Shown here: positions 16,365-25,911 of the stretch, in pieces | Numbering within the stretch: the first letter of the stretch is position 1 | How the letters are laid out: each line of letters opens with the position of its first letter | Source: an uncultured Lactobacillus sp. | GTDB taxonomy: Bacteria; Bacillota; Bacilli; Lactobacillales; Lactobacillaceae | Length of the DNA: 62,132 nucleotides | Assembly: GCF_945290125.1 (NCBI RefSeq) | Contig: NZ_CALYQV010000004.1 | Location: forward strand, 1 to 62,132 | Direction of reading: 5' to 3' | Notes under the pieces: generated by a model | Told to the model about the DNA's origin: nothing | The model's input: only the letters and a program-made list of their open reading frames with translations | Databases searched by the model: none | Made by a program: the position numbers and the translations under genes

Positions 16365-16380
16365 TGTTCAAAAATGTTCA
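16365..16380. promoter_or_regulatory. TGTTCA-N4-TGTTCA, possible operator (upstream copy)
   Basis: Two identical hexamers exactly 10 bp apart, about 28 bp upstream of the -35 box of the PTS operon. They place both copies on one helix face and match the boxes at 16265 and 16273. Confidence 0.5.
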
Positions 16381-16450
16381 AGTTTTTAGTTAACATAGAC
16401 AAAAATTTATATATAAGTATTTATGGCTTGTAAAAGCTATAATTATTTTT

Positions 16451-16465
16451 GTTAAGATACTTAAC
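16451..16465. promoter_or_regulatory. perfect palindrome downstream of a -10-like box, possible regulator operator
   Basis: GTTAAG-ATA-CTTAAC lies 7 bp after TATAAT (16438-16443) in the leader of the DeoR gene. The position suits autoregulation. No clear -35 box precedes it. Confidence 0.4.
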
Positions 16466-16569
16466 TTGATAACCTTACTGGGATATGAAGGCTGAAAAAC
16501 TTTAATATCTTCATATTTAGTTTCTTTTGTTAATATGTTATTTTTATTATTGAATAACTGGGGGAATTT

Positions 16570-17352
16570 ATGTTGAATGTTTCAAAAGTAGATCGATTAC
16601 AGCAAATAATCGAAATTTTAGCTAAAAATAAGAGAATTAGTACCAAAAAATTACAAGAAAAACTTGGAATTAGTATTTCAACATTGAGAAGGGATCTTAT
16701 GAGTTTACAGGCAACAAATACAATTAGCCGGACTCATGGTTATGTTAGCTTGCTTGAAAATTCCAATGTCGAAATTGCATATGCAACTAGGAAGAGTGAA
16801 AATGTAGCTGTCAAGAATAAACTTTGTAAGTACGCAGCTGATTTAATTACTAACGGGGCCGCAATTTTTTTAGATGGATCATCTACTTTAACTTTTTTGC
16901 CTAAGTATTTTGCTGGAAAAGAAAATTTGCATATTATTACGAATAATATCAATATTGTTGACGAAGTAACACAATTAGAAAATATTGATATCTCAGTTTT
17001 AGGGGGCCAAATATCAAACTGTTCTAATTCAATTTTGGGTCCAAAAGCAATTGATGATCTTGATAATAATTACCGCCCTAACTTAAATTTCATTTCATGC
17101 AGTTCAATTGATGAGAATGGAATATATATGGCAGATGAAAGCCAAACATACATGAAGAGAGCTGCAATAGACAAATCACAAAAGACAATATTATTAATTG
17201 ATCATACTAAGTTTGGCAAAAAAGACTATATTCTTCTATCAGATTTTAATTCAAAAAAAATTCAAACTATTATCACTGATAAAACTCCACCAATCAATAT
17301 TGCCAAGGGCATTATGAACAATGGCATCGATCTTATCATTACTTCAACATAA
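16570..17352 (+). CDS. DeoR-family transcriptional regulator
   Basis: 260 aa. An N-terminal winged helix-turn-helix (about 7-57, with STKKLQEKLGISISTLRRDL) is followed by the DeoR sensor domain, a sugar-phosphate-isomerase-like fold with the family segments FLDGSSTL (about 98-105), ITNN (about 121-124) and DHTKFGK (about 213-219). These proteins usually repress PTS and sugar catabolic operons and are released by a phosphorylated sugar. It is divergent from the galactitol-family PTS and so probably its regulator. GGGGGA lies 6 nt before the ATG. It ends at a bidirectional terminator. Confidence 0.9.
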   Translation: MLNVSKVDRLQQIIEILAKNKRISTKKLQEKLGISISTLRRDLMSLQATNTISRTHGYVSLLENSNVEIAYATRKSENVAVKNKLCKYAADLITNGAAIFLDGSSTLTFLPKYFAGKENLHIITNNINIVDEVTQLENIDISVLGGQISNCSNSILGPKAIDDLDNNYRPNLNFISCSSIDENGIYMADESQTYMKRAAIDKSQKTILLIDHTKFGKKDYILLSDFNSKKIQTIITDKTPPINIAKGIMNNGIDLIITST

Positions 17353-17354
17353 TA

Positions 17355-17390
17355 AAAAAAGAAACTCATCAATTGATGAGTTTCTTTTTT
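17355..17390. terminator. bidirectional terminator
   Basis: 18-bp self-complementary stem (17355-17372 / 17373-17390) between convergent DeoR gene and whiA; it overlaps the last bases of whiA. Confidence 0.85.
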
Positions 17391-18324
17391 ATTGCTCTAA
17401 ACTTGCAGCAATATCGTGTATTTTTTTAAATCGATGATTAACTCCAGATTTCGATATTGGACCATCTGGCACCTGCTGTGCTATTTCTTTTAATGACAGT
17501 TCAGGCTCTTCTAGTCGCAATCGAGCTAATCCCTGCAATTTTTCAGGAATATTCTCCAGCCCGATTTTACGTTCAATTAACTCAATATCTTCAACCTGCT
17601 TTGCTGCTGCATTAGCCGTCTTCTTTAAATTAGCAGTATCACAATTGACTAATCTATTAACAGAATTACGCATATCGCGCATAATGCGCAAATCTTCAAA
17701 AGACAGCATTGCATTTAATGCTCCAACAATATGCAAAAAGTCGCCAATTTTTTCGGCTTCCTTTAAATAAACAATATAACCTCGCCTTCTAGGTGTGCTT
17801 TTAGCATTCAGATTAAAGCGATCATTCATTATATGAAGCAAATCGTCATTATGGTCTTTATAGATAGAATATATCTCTAAATGATACCGGCTCGTATTAG
17901 GATTATTCACACTACCACTGGCCAAAAATGCACCACGTAGATAAGACATTGCCCCTTCCCGTGAATTAATTATTCTTTTTGGAATTCTAGTAATTAAATT
18001 CAAAGTTGGCGTCAGAATTTCCAAGTTATTCAGTATTTCTTTAACATGATTTTGAAGTCGCACCAAGTATTGATTGTTTTTTTTCAGCTTCATTTTGCGA
18101 GAAACTATCAGCTGAGGTTCAACTTTATACGCAGTTTTTATTAATGAAAAAATACGTCTAGCTATAGCAGGATTTTCAGTAGTGATATCAAGGCTAAATT
18201 GGTGCTCGTGAAAATTCAAAACGCCATTCATACGCAAGAAAGCAGCCAGTTCAGCTTTGGCATGTTCGCGGTGAATGGGCAACGAAGTCAACTCTTTTTT
18301 TACGTTACTAGCATAACTGGCCAT
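17389..18324 (-). CDS. whiA: WhiA-family DNA-binding protein
   Basis: 311 aa. N-terminal LAGLIDADG-homing-endonuclease-like domain (about 20-190, no longer a nuclease in this family) plus a C-terminal helix-turn-helix (about 230-310, LSLKEIAQQVPDGPISKSG). In Firmicutes WhiA is nucleoid-associated and influences division and chromosome segregation. It lies 6 nt after yvcK in the conserved rapZ-yvcK-whiA order and is intact. Confidence 0.95.
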   Translation of the reverse strand: MASYASNVKKELTSLPIHREHAKAELAAFLRMNGVLNFHEHQFSLDITTENPAIARRIFSLIKTAYKVEPQLIVSRKMKLKKNNQYLVRLQNHVKEILNNLEILTPTLNLITRIPKRIINSREGAMSYLRGAFLASGSVNNPNTSRYHLEIYSIYKDHNDDLLHIMNDRFNLNAKSTPRRRGYIVYLKEAEKIGDFLHIVGALNAMLSFEDLRIMRDMRNSVNRLVNCDTANLKKTANAAAKQVEDIELIERKIGLENIPEKLQGLARLRLEEPELSLKEIAQQVPDGPISKSGVNHRFKKIHDIAASLEQ

Positions 18325-18330
18325 TATTTG

Positions 18331-19356
18331 TTATTCCTTCCTGCGAGACATTGCTGCAAATGCCAGGTTGATGATCTCCTTTGCTACCTTCTTACCATCA
18401 TGAAAAACCAACCCGCTACGTTGGTCAATGAAATCATCGGTAATTACACGGCAGCCTTGCTCACGTAATCCCTTAAAATCGTTTTTTACGGGTTCAATGT
18501 ACGCATCATAATCATTAGGATTAAACTTAGTCATGTCAATTTTGGCACCATTGACTAAAGTGGTAGTAATATAATGTCCACCCAAATGAGCATTAATTAC
18601 TCTAACATGATCACAATCAGAAAAGTGATCGGTTTCACCAAGTTGCGTCATAATATTGCAAATATATATCACTTCTGCACTGGTTTTTCTAACAGCTTCA
18701 CCTAAATTAGGAATCATTAGATTAGGTAAGATCGAAGTAAACAAACTTCCAGGTCCCAACACTACAGCATCAGCATTTTCAACAGCTTCCAATACTTGAG
18801 GTACAGCTTCTGGTTCAGATTTTGAATCTGTATTAGTAACCCAAACCCTTTTTATCCGCTTATCTTTATCAGTGATTTCCTTTTCTCCCGCCTGGATAGA
18901 ACCGTCGACAAACTCAGCATTAAGCGTTAAGGGTTCATTACAAGCTGGATACACATGTCCATCTACATGCATCATTTTAGACAATGCTTGCACAGCATCA
19001 AAAATATTGCCGTGCATCTCATTCAGAGCTGCAATAATTAAGTTACCTATGGCATGACCTGAAAAAAATGAATCTGAGGAATCAAAACGATACTGAAAAA
19101 CATCTTTTTCTTCTTGAGATATTTCACTTAAAGAAACTAAGACATTACGTATATCACCAGGTGGTACGACATTAATAAAATTGCGAATCGAGCCTGATGA
19201 ACCACCATCATCCGATACAGTCACAATTGCAGTAATTTCAGCATCTTGTTCTTTAAGTGCATTTAAGACAACTGGCAGTCCAGTACCACCACCAATAACT
19301 ACAATCTGTGGCCTTCTGCTTCTTGTTACGTGAATAGCTTTTTCAGCATTCGTCAT
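18331..19356 (-). CDS. yvcK: YvcK/CofD-like UDP-sugar-binding protein
   Basis: About 341 aa, cytoplasmic. The Rossmann-like N-terminus has [13 protein letters not shown], and DDGGSSG (about residues 49-55) and GDIRN follow, all hallmarks of the YvcK/gluconeogenesis factor family. These proteins bind UDP-GlcNAc and link carbon supply to cell wall synthesis. I chose ATG 19356 (MTNAEK), which has AAAGGTGA 5-6 nt upstream; the longer GTG start at 19365 would overlap that ribosome site. It starts 5 nt after rapZ ends. Confidence 0.95.
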   Translation of the reverse strand: MTNAEKAIHVTRSRRPQIVVIGGGTGLPVVLNALKEQDAEITAIVTVSDDGGSSGSIRNFINVVPPGDIRNVLVSLSEISQEEKDVFQYRFDSSDSFFSGHAIGNLIIAALNEMHGNIFDAVQALSKMMHVDGHVYPACNEPLTLNAEFVDGSIQAGEKEITDKDKRIKRVWVTNTDSKSEPEAVPQVLEAVENADAVVLGPGSLFTSILPNLMIPNLGEAVRKTSAEVIYICNIMTQLGETDHFSDCDHVRVINAHLGGHYITTTLVNGAKIDMTKFNPNDYDAYIEPVKNDFKGLREQGCRVITDDFIDQRSGLVFHDGKKVAKEIINLAFAAMSRRKE

Positions 19357-19361
19357 AAAAA

Positions 19362-20240
19362 TCACCTTTTTCTAGCATAACGACTAATTTCACGGTGAGT
19401 AATATCAACTGTATAGTCTTTAGCCAAATCCTTTGCTAATTGTTGTGCAATTGCTACACTACGATGTTGTCCACCTGTACAACCAATTGCAACAGTTAAT
19501 TTGCTTTTACCTTCTTTGATATATCCGGGTAAAGCTTCTTTTAATAAATCTAAAAATTTTTGATAAAAAGTACGGGTTTGCTTTTTATCCATTACATAAT
19601 TAAAAACCCGTTTATCTAGTCCCGTAAATGGCCTTAATTCAGGTATATAAAATGGGTTGGGCAAAAACCTGACATCCATCACAATATCAGCGTCAATCGG
19701 CATACCGTATTTAAAACCGAAAGATAACACTTCAATTGAAAAAGGCTGTTTATGCTGTTTACTAAATCTATTTGCCATCTCTTGTTTTAACTCTTTAGGA
19801 GATAAATTAGAGGTGTCGATTATGTCATTAGCACGACTCTTTAATCCAGCTAAAATTCGTCTTTCTTCCAAAATACCATCCAGTAAGCGACCATTCTTAG
19901 CCAAAGGTGGTACACGCCTTGTCTCTTTGTAACGTGCAACTAAGGTACTGTCTGATGCGTCAAGAAATACAATTCTTGTTTGAACATTACTGTTATCTTC
20001 AAGTGAATTAATTTCATTACCTAAATCTGTGTAAAACCGTCTAACTCGTAGATCAATGACTACTGCTACTTTAGAAAAATCATCCGAGTTAACAATTAAA
20101 TCCCAAAAACTAGGTAAAAGCGATGGAGGCAAATTATCAACTATAAAATAGCCCATATCTTCCAAAGCATGAGAAGCAACGGTTTTACCCGCACCACTCA
20201 TTCCTGTAACAATCAATAGTTGCTTTTTGTGCTCAGCCAT
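19362..20240 (-). CDS. rapZ: RNase adapter protein RapZ / nucleotide-binding
   Basis: 292 aa. N-terminal P-loop TGMSGAGKT (about 13-21), C-terminal RapZ domain with [13 protein letters not shown] (about 246-258). In enterobacteria RapZ guides RNase E to small RNAs that control GlmS; in Firmicutes the role is less clear, though the partner genes yvcK and whiA are constant. The ATG at 20240 has AGGGGG 10 nt upstream; a TTG two codons earlier (20246) is the alternative start. Confidence 0.93.
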   Translation of the reverse strand: MAEHKKQLLIVTGMSGAGKTVASHALEDMGYFIVDNLPPSLLPSFWDLIVNSDDFSKVAVVIDLRVRRFYTDLGNEINSLEDNSNVQTRIVFLDASDSTLVARYKETRRVPPLAKNGRLLDGILEERRILAGLKSRANDIIDTSNLSPKELKQEMANRFSKQHKQPFSIEVLSFGFKYGMPIDADIVMDVRFLPNPFYIPELRPFTGLDKRVFNYVMDKKQTRTFYQKFLDLLKEALPGYIKEGKSKLTVAIGCTGGQHRSVAIAQQLAKDLAKDYTVDITHREISRYARKR

Positions 20241-20306
20241 TTTCAAGCTACCCCCTATTAATAAAATTATACCATATCAGATTTTTCATAACTTTTTTGA
20301 GTAAAA

Positions 20307-20328
20307 AAAAAGTTCTAATGAACTTTTT
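20307..20328 (-). terminator. terminator of the HdeD-like gene
   Basis: 9-bp stem AAAAAGTTC/GAACTTTTT with a TAAT loop, followed on the minus strand by a run of T. Confidence 0.8.
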
Positions 20329-20333
20329 ATTTA

Positions 20334-20876
20334 TTAGCGATTAACAAAAGCAGCAATAATCTGATTAATTCCAAAAATTAATAACCAGAATGACACTAGC
20401 CAAATTAGTGTTAAAGCAGATAATGCTGGATTAAACATCAGGCTGATTGCTATCAATAATCCTAGTATATTCAGTATCAGATTAAGCCAAAAGAAGAAAT
20501 TGGAAATCCTTCTCATGTGCCATGAAAAAACTATTCCAGTAATCGAATCAAATAAGAACCAAAAAGCAAAAAGGTAAGCAATTGTTAATCCAGCGGCATC
20601 GTAAGAATAAAGAAACAGAACACCAATAATAATGTCCAGTACTCCTGAAAAAATCGACCACCAGCTAGAAGGGATAAAATACCGAAAGCGGCTGTAAAAT
20701 ACCAGCCAAACAAATCCCTGGACAATAGAGACAATAGCGAACAGCAAGACAAATGCATGTAGTGCTTTACCTGGATGCCGCAATAGAAATAACCCGGCAA
20801 TTACCATTAAAATACCAGAGATAAATGCGGCCCAATTAAACCCACGATTTTGTCCGTAACTAGAAAAATTATCCAT
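20334..20876 (-). CDS. HdeD-family (DUF308) membrane protein
   Basis: 180 aa with six hydrophobic helices arranged as three similar pairs, each containing the DUF308 pattern of small residues (ISGILMVIAGLFLL, IFSGVLDIIIGVLFL). E. coli HdeD, the namesake, is an acid-stress inner membrane protein; the role in lactobacilli is unknown. AAGGAGG lies 8 nt before the ATG. It is a single gene placed between uvrA and rapZ, ending in its own terminator. Confidence 0.85.
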   Translation of the reverse strand: MDNFSSYGQNRGFNWAAFISGILMVIAGLFLLRHPGKALHAFVLLFAIVSIVQGFVWLVFYSRFRYFIPSSWWSIFSGVLDIIIGVLFLYSYDAAGLTIAYLFAFWFLFDSITGIVFSWHMRRISNFFFWLNLILNILGLLIAISLMFNPALSALTLIWLVSFWLLIFGINQIIAAFVNR

Positions 20877-20930
20877 TTTTATTCCTCCTTGCGCTATATT
20901 TTACACTTTATCACAAATAATTAATACTAT

Positions 20931-23780
20931 TTAATTATTTTTTGCTCTAGCCTTTTTTGTTAGTGCGGTGTCACGCTTAAGAACTGGTTTTAGGTACTGA
21001 CCTGTATAACTTTCTTTAATCAATGCAACCTCCTCTGGAGTTCCAGTGGCAACTATTTGGCCGCCACCTTCTCCACCTTCGGGACCAAGGTCAATTAGCC
21101 AGTCGGCATTTTTAATCACATCTAGGTTGTGCTCGATTATCAAAACAGTATTGCCTTGATCAACAAGCCTTTGCAATATTTCGAGTAAACGCTTGATATC
21201 ATCAGTATGCAATCCAGTTGTCGGTTCATCTAAAATATAAAAGTTTTTACCTGTTGACAGCTTTTGCAACTCCGCAGCAAGCTTCATCCTTTGAGCTTCA
21301 CCACCGGATAGAGTAGTAGCAGACTGACCTAATTTAACATAACCTAAACCGACATCCACAATTGTTTGTAATTTTCGTGCAATTTTAGGAATATTTTTAA
21401 AGAACAAGCAGGCCTCGCTAATTGTCATATCCAACACTTGAGCAATATTTTTCTTGCGATAGGTCACTTCTAAAGTTTCAGAATTATAACGACTGCCATG
21501 ACAAACTTCACACGGAACATAAACGTCTGGTAAGAAGTTCATTTCTATTTTAATAATGCCATCGCCATGGCAGGCTTCACAACGACCACCTTTAACATTA
21601 AAGGAAAAACGCGCCTTCGTGTAACCACGGAGTTTGGCTTCATTTGTTTGGGCAAATAAAGCTCTAATATCATCAAAAACACTGGTATAAGTAGCAGGAT
21701 TACTTCGAGGAGTACGACCGATCGGACTTTGATCAATATCAATGATCTTTTCAATGTTTTGGTAGCCACTGATAGTTTTGTATTTGCCAGGTTTAGTTTG
21801 ATTCCGATTCAATTTTTGTGCTAAAGCATGTTTTAATATCATATTTACCAAAGTTGATTTACCAGAGCCTGAAACCCCAGTAACCACAATTAATTTGCCT
21901 AAAGGAAATTCAACCTTTAAATTTTTTAGATTATTTTCAGCCGCGCCTGTAATTGTAATTTTTTTACCATTACCTTTACGTCTTTTTAACGGAACAGGAA
22001 CAAACTTTTTACCAGCCATATATTGCCCTGTCAGAGATTTTTCATTCTGTTCAACTTCTTCTGGCGTACCAGCAGCCATGACTTCACCGCCGTAAGTCCC
22101 GGCACCCGGGCCCATATCGATCAGATAATCAGCTTGTCTCATCGTCTCGTCATCATGCTCAACTACAATTAAGGAATTACCTAAATCGCGCATGCGCTTC
22201 AAAGCAGCTATTAGCCTGTCATTATCACGCTGATGTAAACCAATTGATGGTTCATCCAAAACATACATGACTCCTGAAAGATTGGAACCAATTTGGGTCG
22301 CAAGCCTAATTCTCTGAGCTTCCCCTCCAGACAAAGTATTAGCAGAACGAGACAAGGTCAAATAATCTAGGCCTACACTATTTAAGAAAGTGAGTCTATC
22401 ACGTACCTCCTTTAGTATTGGCTTAGCAATGACAGATTCCTGCTCATCAAGTTTAATATTATTAAAAAATTCAAGAGCGTGGCTGATTGCCAATTCCGAT
22501 GCTTCAGCAATATCCTTACCGTTAACTTTTACTGCTAATGCTTTACGATTTAACCTTTTACCATGACAGGTTGAGCAAGTAAGTTCTGTCATATATTTGC
22601 CCATAACATCCCTCATGAACTTGGACATCGGATGATAATAACGTCTCTCAACATTTTCCATAGCACCTTCAAAAGGTGCTGTAGTATCATTAACCCCAAA
22701 ATCACCAGTAACATGAAACTTGATTTTTTTATTTGAGCCGTGCAAAATTATTTCTTTTTGCTTCTTAGTCAACTTAGAAAAAGGTTTATCAAGCGGAATT
22801 TTTAAAGCCGTACATGCTTGTTCAAGCATTTCCCCGTAGTACTTTGAATTTTTCCAAGGTGCAACTGCTCCTTCGGCTAAAGTTTTGCTTTGATCTGGAA
22901 CAACCAGATCTTCATCAACTGCTAACTTAACTCCTAAGCCATCACAGTCTGGACAAGCGCCAAACGGTGCATTGAAAGAGAAAAGCCGCGGTTCCATTTC
23001 TCCTACAGTAAAACCGCATTTAGGGCAGGCATAGTACTCTGAAAAGTTAATTGTTTCTCCACCGATAACATCAACGTTCATATAGCCGTCTGATAAGCGC
23101 AAGGCTGCCTCTACCGAATCAAAAAGCCGCGAACGAATACCATCTTTAACAATCAAACGGTCAACCACAATATCAATTGAATGGCGTTTATTTTTTTCCA
23201 AATCAAATTTTTCACCAATTTCATGCATATCGCCATCAACGATGACACGCACATAACCAGCCCTTTGGACACGTTTAAAGACTTCTTTATGTGCTCCTCT
23301 TTTAGCTCTAATTACTGGTGCTAAAATTTGAATGCGAGTACGTTCTGGCAAAGCCAAAATACGATTAACCATTTGTTCAACCGACTGTCTTTCAATTAAA
23401 GTACCATCATTAGGACAGACTGGGTGCCCAACCCGTGCCCACAATAATCTGAGATAATCATTTATTTCAGTAACCGTGCCCACAGTCGATCTGGGATTAT
23501 GTGATGTCGTTTTTTGGTCAATCGAGATTGCAGGATTTAAGCCATCAATTGAATCAACATCCGGCTTATCCATTTGCCCTAAAAATTGGCGCGCATAACT
23601 TGATAGCGATTGGACATACCTTCTGCGCCCCTCAGCATACAAAGTATCAAAAGCCAAAGAACTTTTTCCAGAACCTGACAGGCCGGTAATAACAACTAAT
23701 TTATCCTTAGGTATTGAAAGATTGATGTCTTTTAAATTGTGTTCACGCGCACCCCGAATAACAATTTTATCATTTACCAT
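20931..23780 (-). CDS. uvrA: excinuclease ABC subunit A
   Basis: 949 aa DNA damage sensor of nucleotide excision repair. It has two ABC ATPase halves: Walker [10 protein letters not shown] (about 32-40) and GVSGSGKST (about 639-647), with signature LSGGEAQR in each. Zinc-binding Cys clusters are CPKCGF (about 254) and C-x2-C...C-x2-C near 737-763 ([16 protein letters not shown]). The start ATG overlaps the uvrB stop by 11 nt, so the two are translated together. Complete and of usual length. Confidence 0.98.
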   Translation of the reverse strand: MVNDKIVIRGAREHNLKDINLSIPKDKLVVITGLSGSGKSSLAFDTLYAEGRRRYVQSLSSYARQFLGQMDKPDVDSIDGLNPAISIDQKTTSHNPRSTVGTVTEINDYLRLLWARVGHPVCPNDGTLIERQSVEQMVNRILALPERTRIQILAPVIRAKRGAHKEVFKRVQRAGYVRVIVDGDMHEIGEKFDLEKNKRHSIDIVVDRLIVKDGIRSRLFDSVEAALRLSDGYMNVDVIGGETINFSEYYACPKCGFTVGEMEPRLFSFNAPFGACPDCDGLGVKLAVDEDLVVPDQSKTLAEGAVAPWKNSKYYGEMLEQACTALKIPLDKPFSKLTKKQKEIILHGSNKKIKFHVTGDFGVNDTTAPFEGAMENVERRYYHPMSKFMRDVMGKYMTELTCSTCHGKRLNRKALAVKVNGKDIAEASELAISHALEFFNNIKLDEQESVIAKPILKEVRDRLTFLNSVGLDYLTLSRSANTLSGGEAQRIRLATQIGSNLSGVMYVLDEPSIGLHQRDNDRLIAALKRMRDLGNSLIVVEHDDETMRQADYLIDMGPGAGTYGGEVMAAGTPEEVEQNEKSLTGQYMAGKKFVPVPLKRRKGNGKKITITGAAENNLKNLKVEFPLGKLIVVTGVSGSGKSTLVNMILKHALAQKLNRNQTKPGKYKTISGYQNIEKIIDIDQSPIGRTPRSNPATYTSVFDDIRALFAQTNEAKLRGYTKARFSFNVKGGRCEACHGDGIIKIEMNFLPDVYVPCEVCHGSRYNSETLEVTYRKKNIAQVLDMTISEACLFFKNIPKIARKLQTIVDVGLGYVKLGQSATTLSGGEAQRMKLAAELQKLSTGKNFYILDEPTTGLHTDDIKRLLEILQRLVDQGNTVLIIEHNLDVIKNADWLIDLGPEGGEGGGQIVATGTPEEVALIKESYTGQYLKPVLKRDTALTKKARAKNN

Positions 23781-25812
23781 TTAAAGCTTTTCCTTTTTTC
23801 TTAATTGGACTTCTAGTTGAGCTTTCCAATTCCATGATAGCATCCCGCAAGGTTGCAGCACCTTCGAAATCAAGCTTCTTAGCAGCTTCTTGCATTTGCT
23901 TACGCAAATCCTTTATCATGGTTCTCTTTTGTTTAACGGTTAATTCGTCAAAATTCAAATCGGCAAAACTGTCGGTCTGAGTGTCTTCATCAGCAACCTT
24001 AGTAGCAGAAATAACATCTCTGATCGGTTTAACGATAGTTTTCGGTTTCATACCGTGTTCTTCATTAAACTTAATCTGTAATTTACGTCTTCTCTGCGTT
24101 GCATCAATAGCCTCCCGCATCGAATCTGTGATTGTATCTGCATACATAATTACAGCTCCATCTGCGTTTCTGGAAGCCCGCCCCATTGTTTGCACTAGTG
24201 GTCTGTAGGCACGTAAAAAGCCTTCCTTATCAGCATCAAGAATTGCAACAAGTGAAACTTCCGGTACATCAATACCTTCACGCAGTAAGTTAATACCAAT
24301 TAAAACGTCATACTTGCCAGTACGCAAATCACGCAATATTTGCATTCGCTCCAGCGTTTTCACGTCAGAGTGAAGGTATTGTACTTTAATGCCCAGATCT
24401 TTCAGATAATCTGTCAGATCCTCAGCCATTTTTTTCGTTAATGTCGTAACAAAAACACGTTCGTTCTTGTCAATACGTTTATTAATTTCGGCAACTAGAT
24501 CATCAATTTGCCCCTCAACTGGTTTAACCTCAATTTTAGGATCAAGAAGTCCAGTTGGTCTGATAATTTGCTCAACTTTGTGATCAGTGCGTTCTAATTC
24601 ATAGTCTCCTGGGGTTGCTGAAACATATAATATTTGGTTAACGTGTTTTTCAAATTCAGCCAGCTTCAGGGGCCTGTTATCAAGCGCTGAAGGTAAACGA
24701 AAGCCATAATCAATAAGAGTCTTTTTACGATTACGATCCCCGTTGTACATTGCCCTAATTTCCGGCATAGTCGCATGAGACTCATCGATTAAAATCAAAA
24801 AATCATCTGGAAAGAAGTCAAGTAAAGTATAAGGTGGTTCTCCTTCTTTTCTTCCTTCCATATGACGCGAATAGTTTTCAATACCGTTGGTATAGCCAAC
24901 TTCACCCATCATTTCCATATCAAAAGTAGTCCGTTGCTTAATACGTTCAGCTTCCAGCAACTTTCCCTCGCCCTCAAACTTTTTCACTTGAATATTCATT
25001 TCTTGTGAAATTGCCTTGAGAGCCCGCCTCATTTGTTCTTCATTGGTCATAAAGTGCGTTGCTGGGAAAAGTGAAATACTCTCTCTTTCACCAACTACTT
25101 CACCTGTTAAGGCATCAACTTCTACTATTCTGTCAATTTCATCACCGAAAAATTCAATCCGATATGCGTGGTTAGAATTACCTGCAGGAAAAACTTCTAC
25201 AACATCTCCGCGGACGCGAAAACGACCACGTTGAAAGTCAATATCATTACGATCATATTGAATATTAACTAGATCACGCAGCAAAGTATTCCTATTATAT
25301 TCTTCACCCTCATGAACTGTAATCACGCTCGCAGCATATTCTTTAGGATCACCTAAACCGTAGATACACGAAACTGACGCTACGACTATAACGTCGTTAC
25401 GCTCCATTAAGTCACTGGTAGCTTGGTGACGTAATTGGTCAATTTCATCATTAATTGCTGAGTCCTTTTCAATATATGTGTCTGATTGCGGCACATATGC
25501 TTCAGGTTGGTAATAATCATAGTATGACACAAAATAGTCAACGGCATTATGCGGGAAAAACTCTTTAAATTCTCCATACAGCTGTCCCACCAAAGTCTTA
25601 TTATGAGAAATGACTAAAGTGGGTTTATTTAGCTTAGCAATAATATTAGCCATAGTGAAAGTTTTACCAGTACCGGTAGCACCTTCCAAAATCTGTTCTT
25701 TATACCCTTTTTTAAAACCAGCAGCCAATTTGTCAATAGCTTGTTGCTGATCACCTGCTGGATTAAATTTAGAAACGAGTTCAAATTTACGTTCTTCTTG
25801 TCGTTTAATCAT
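23770..25812 (-). CDS. uvrB: excinuclease ABC subunit B
   Basis: 680 aa helicase-like damage verifier of nucleotide excision repair. It has Walker A GATGTGKT (about 43-50), the beta-hairpin segment [12 protein letters not shown] (about 96-107), DEXH-type IDESH (about 341-345), motif [11 protein letters not shown], and a C-terminal UVR domain (about 627-662) that binds UvrC. Ribosome site GAGGAG is 8 nt before ATG 25812. An SOS box lies 73 nt upstream, and a hairpin sits in the leader. Confidence 0.98.
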   Translation of the reverse strand: MIKRQEERKFELVSKFNPAGDQQQAIDKLAAGFKKGYKEQILEGATGTGKTFTMANIIAKLNKPTLVISHNKTLVGQLYGEFKEFFPHNAVDYFVSYYDYYQPEAYVPQSDTYIEKDSAINDEIDQLRHQATSDLMERNDVIVVASVSCIYGLGDPKEYAASVITVHEGEEYNRNTLLRDLVNIQYDRNDIDFQRGRFRVRGDVVEVFPAGNSNHAYRIEFFGDEIDRIVEVDALTGEVVGERESISLFPATHFMTNEEQMRRALKAISQEMNIQVKKFEGEGKLLEAERIKQRTTFDMEMMGEVGYTNGIENYSRHMEGRKEGEPPYTLLDFFPDDFLILIDESHATMPEIRAMYNGDRNRKKTLIDYGFRLPSALDNRPLKLAEFEKHVNQILYVSATPGDYELERTDHKVEQIIRPTGLLDPKIEVKPVEGQIDDLVAEINKRIDKNERVFVTTLTKKMAEDLTDYLKDLGIKVQYLHSDVKTLERMQILRDLRTGKYDVLIGINLLREGIDVPEVSLVAILDADKEGFLRAYRPLVQTMGRASRNADGAVIMYADTITDSMREAIDATQRRRKLQIKFNEEHGMKPKTIVKPIRDVISATKVADEDTQTDSFADLNFDELTVKQKRTMIKDLRKQMQEAAKKLDFEGAATLRDAIMELESSTRSPIKKKGKALNGK

Positions 25813-25830
25813 CGAAAGACTCCTCGTAGA

Positions 25831-25858
25831 AAAAGTTGGACAAAATCGCCCAACTCTT
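25831..25858 (-). terminator. hairpin with T run in the uvrB leader
   Basis: On the minus strand AAGAGTTGG-N10-CCAACTTTT: a 9-bp stem with one G-T pair, then TTCTACG. It lies after pgm and before uvrB, but also downstream of the -10-like TATAAT (25868-25873) beside the SOS box. It may end pgm transcription, attenuate uvrB, or both. Confidence 0.55.
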
Positions 25859-25884
25859 ATTTGACTTATTATATTTTACACTCT

Positions 25885-25898
25885 CGAACGTATTTTCG
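25885..25898. promoter_or_regulatory. SOS box (LexA/DinR site) of uvrBA
   Basis: CGAACGTATTTTCG matches the Gram-positive LexA box CGAACNNNNGTTCG except at one base. It lies 11 bp upstream of a minus-strand TATAAT (25873-25868), where LexA would block the uvrBA promoter until DNA damage. Confidence 0.8.
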
Positions 25899-25911
25899 CA
25901 TTATTTTTGTC

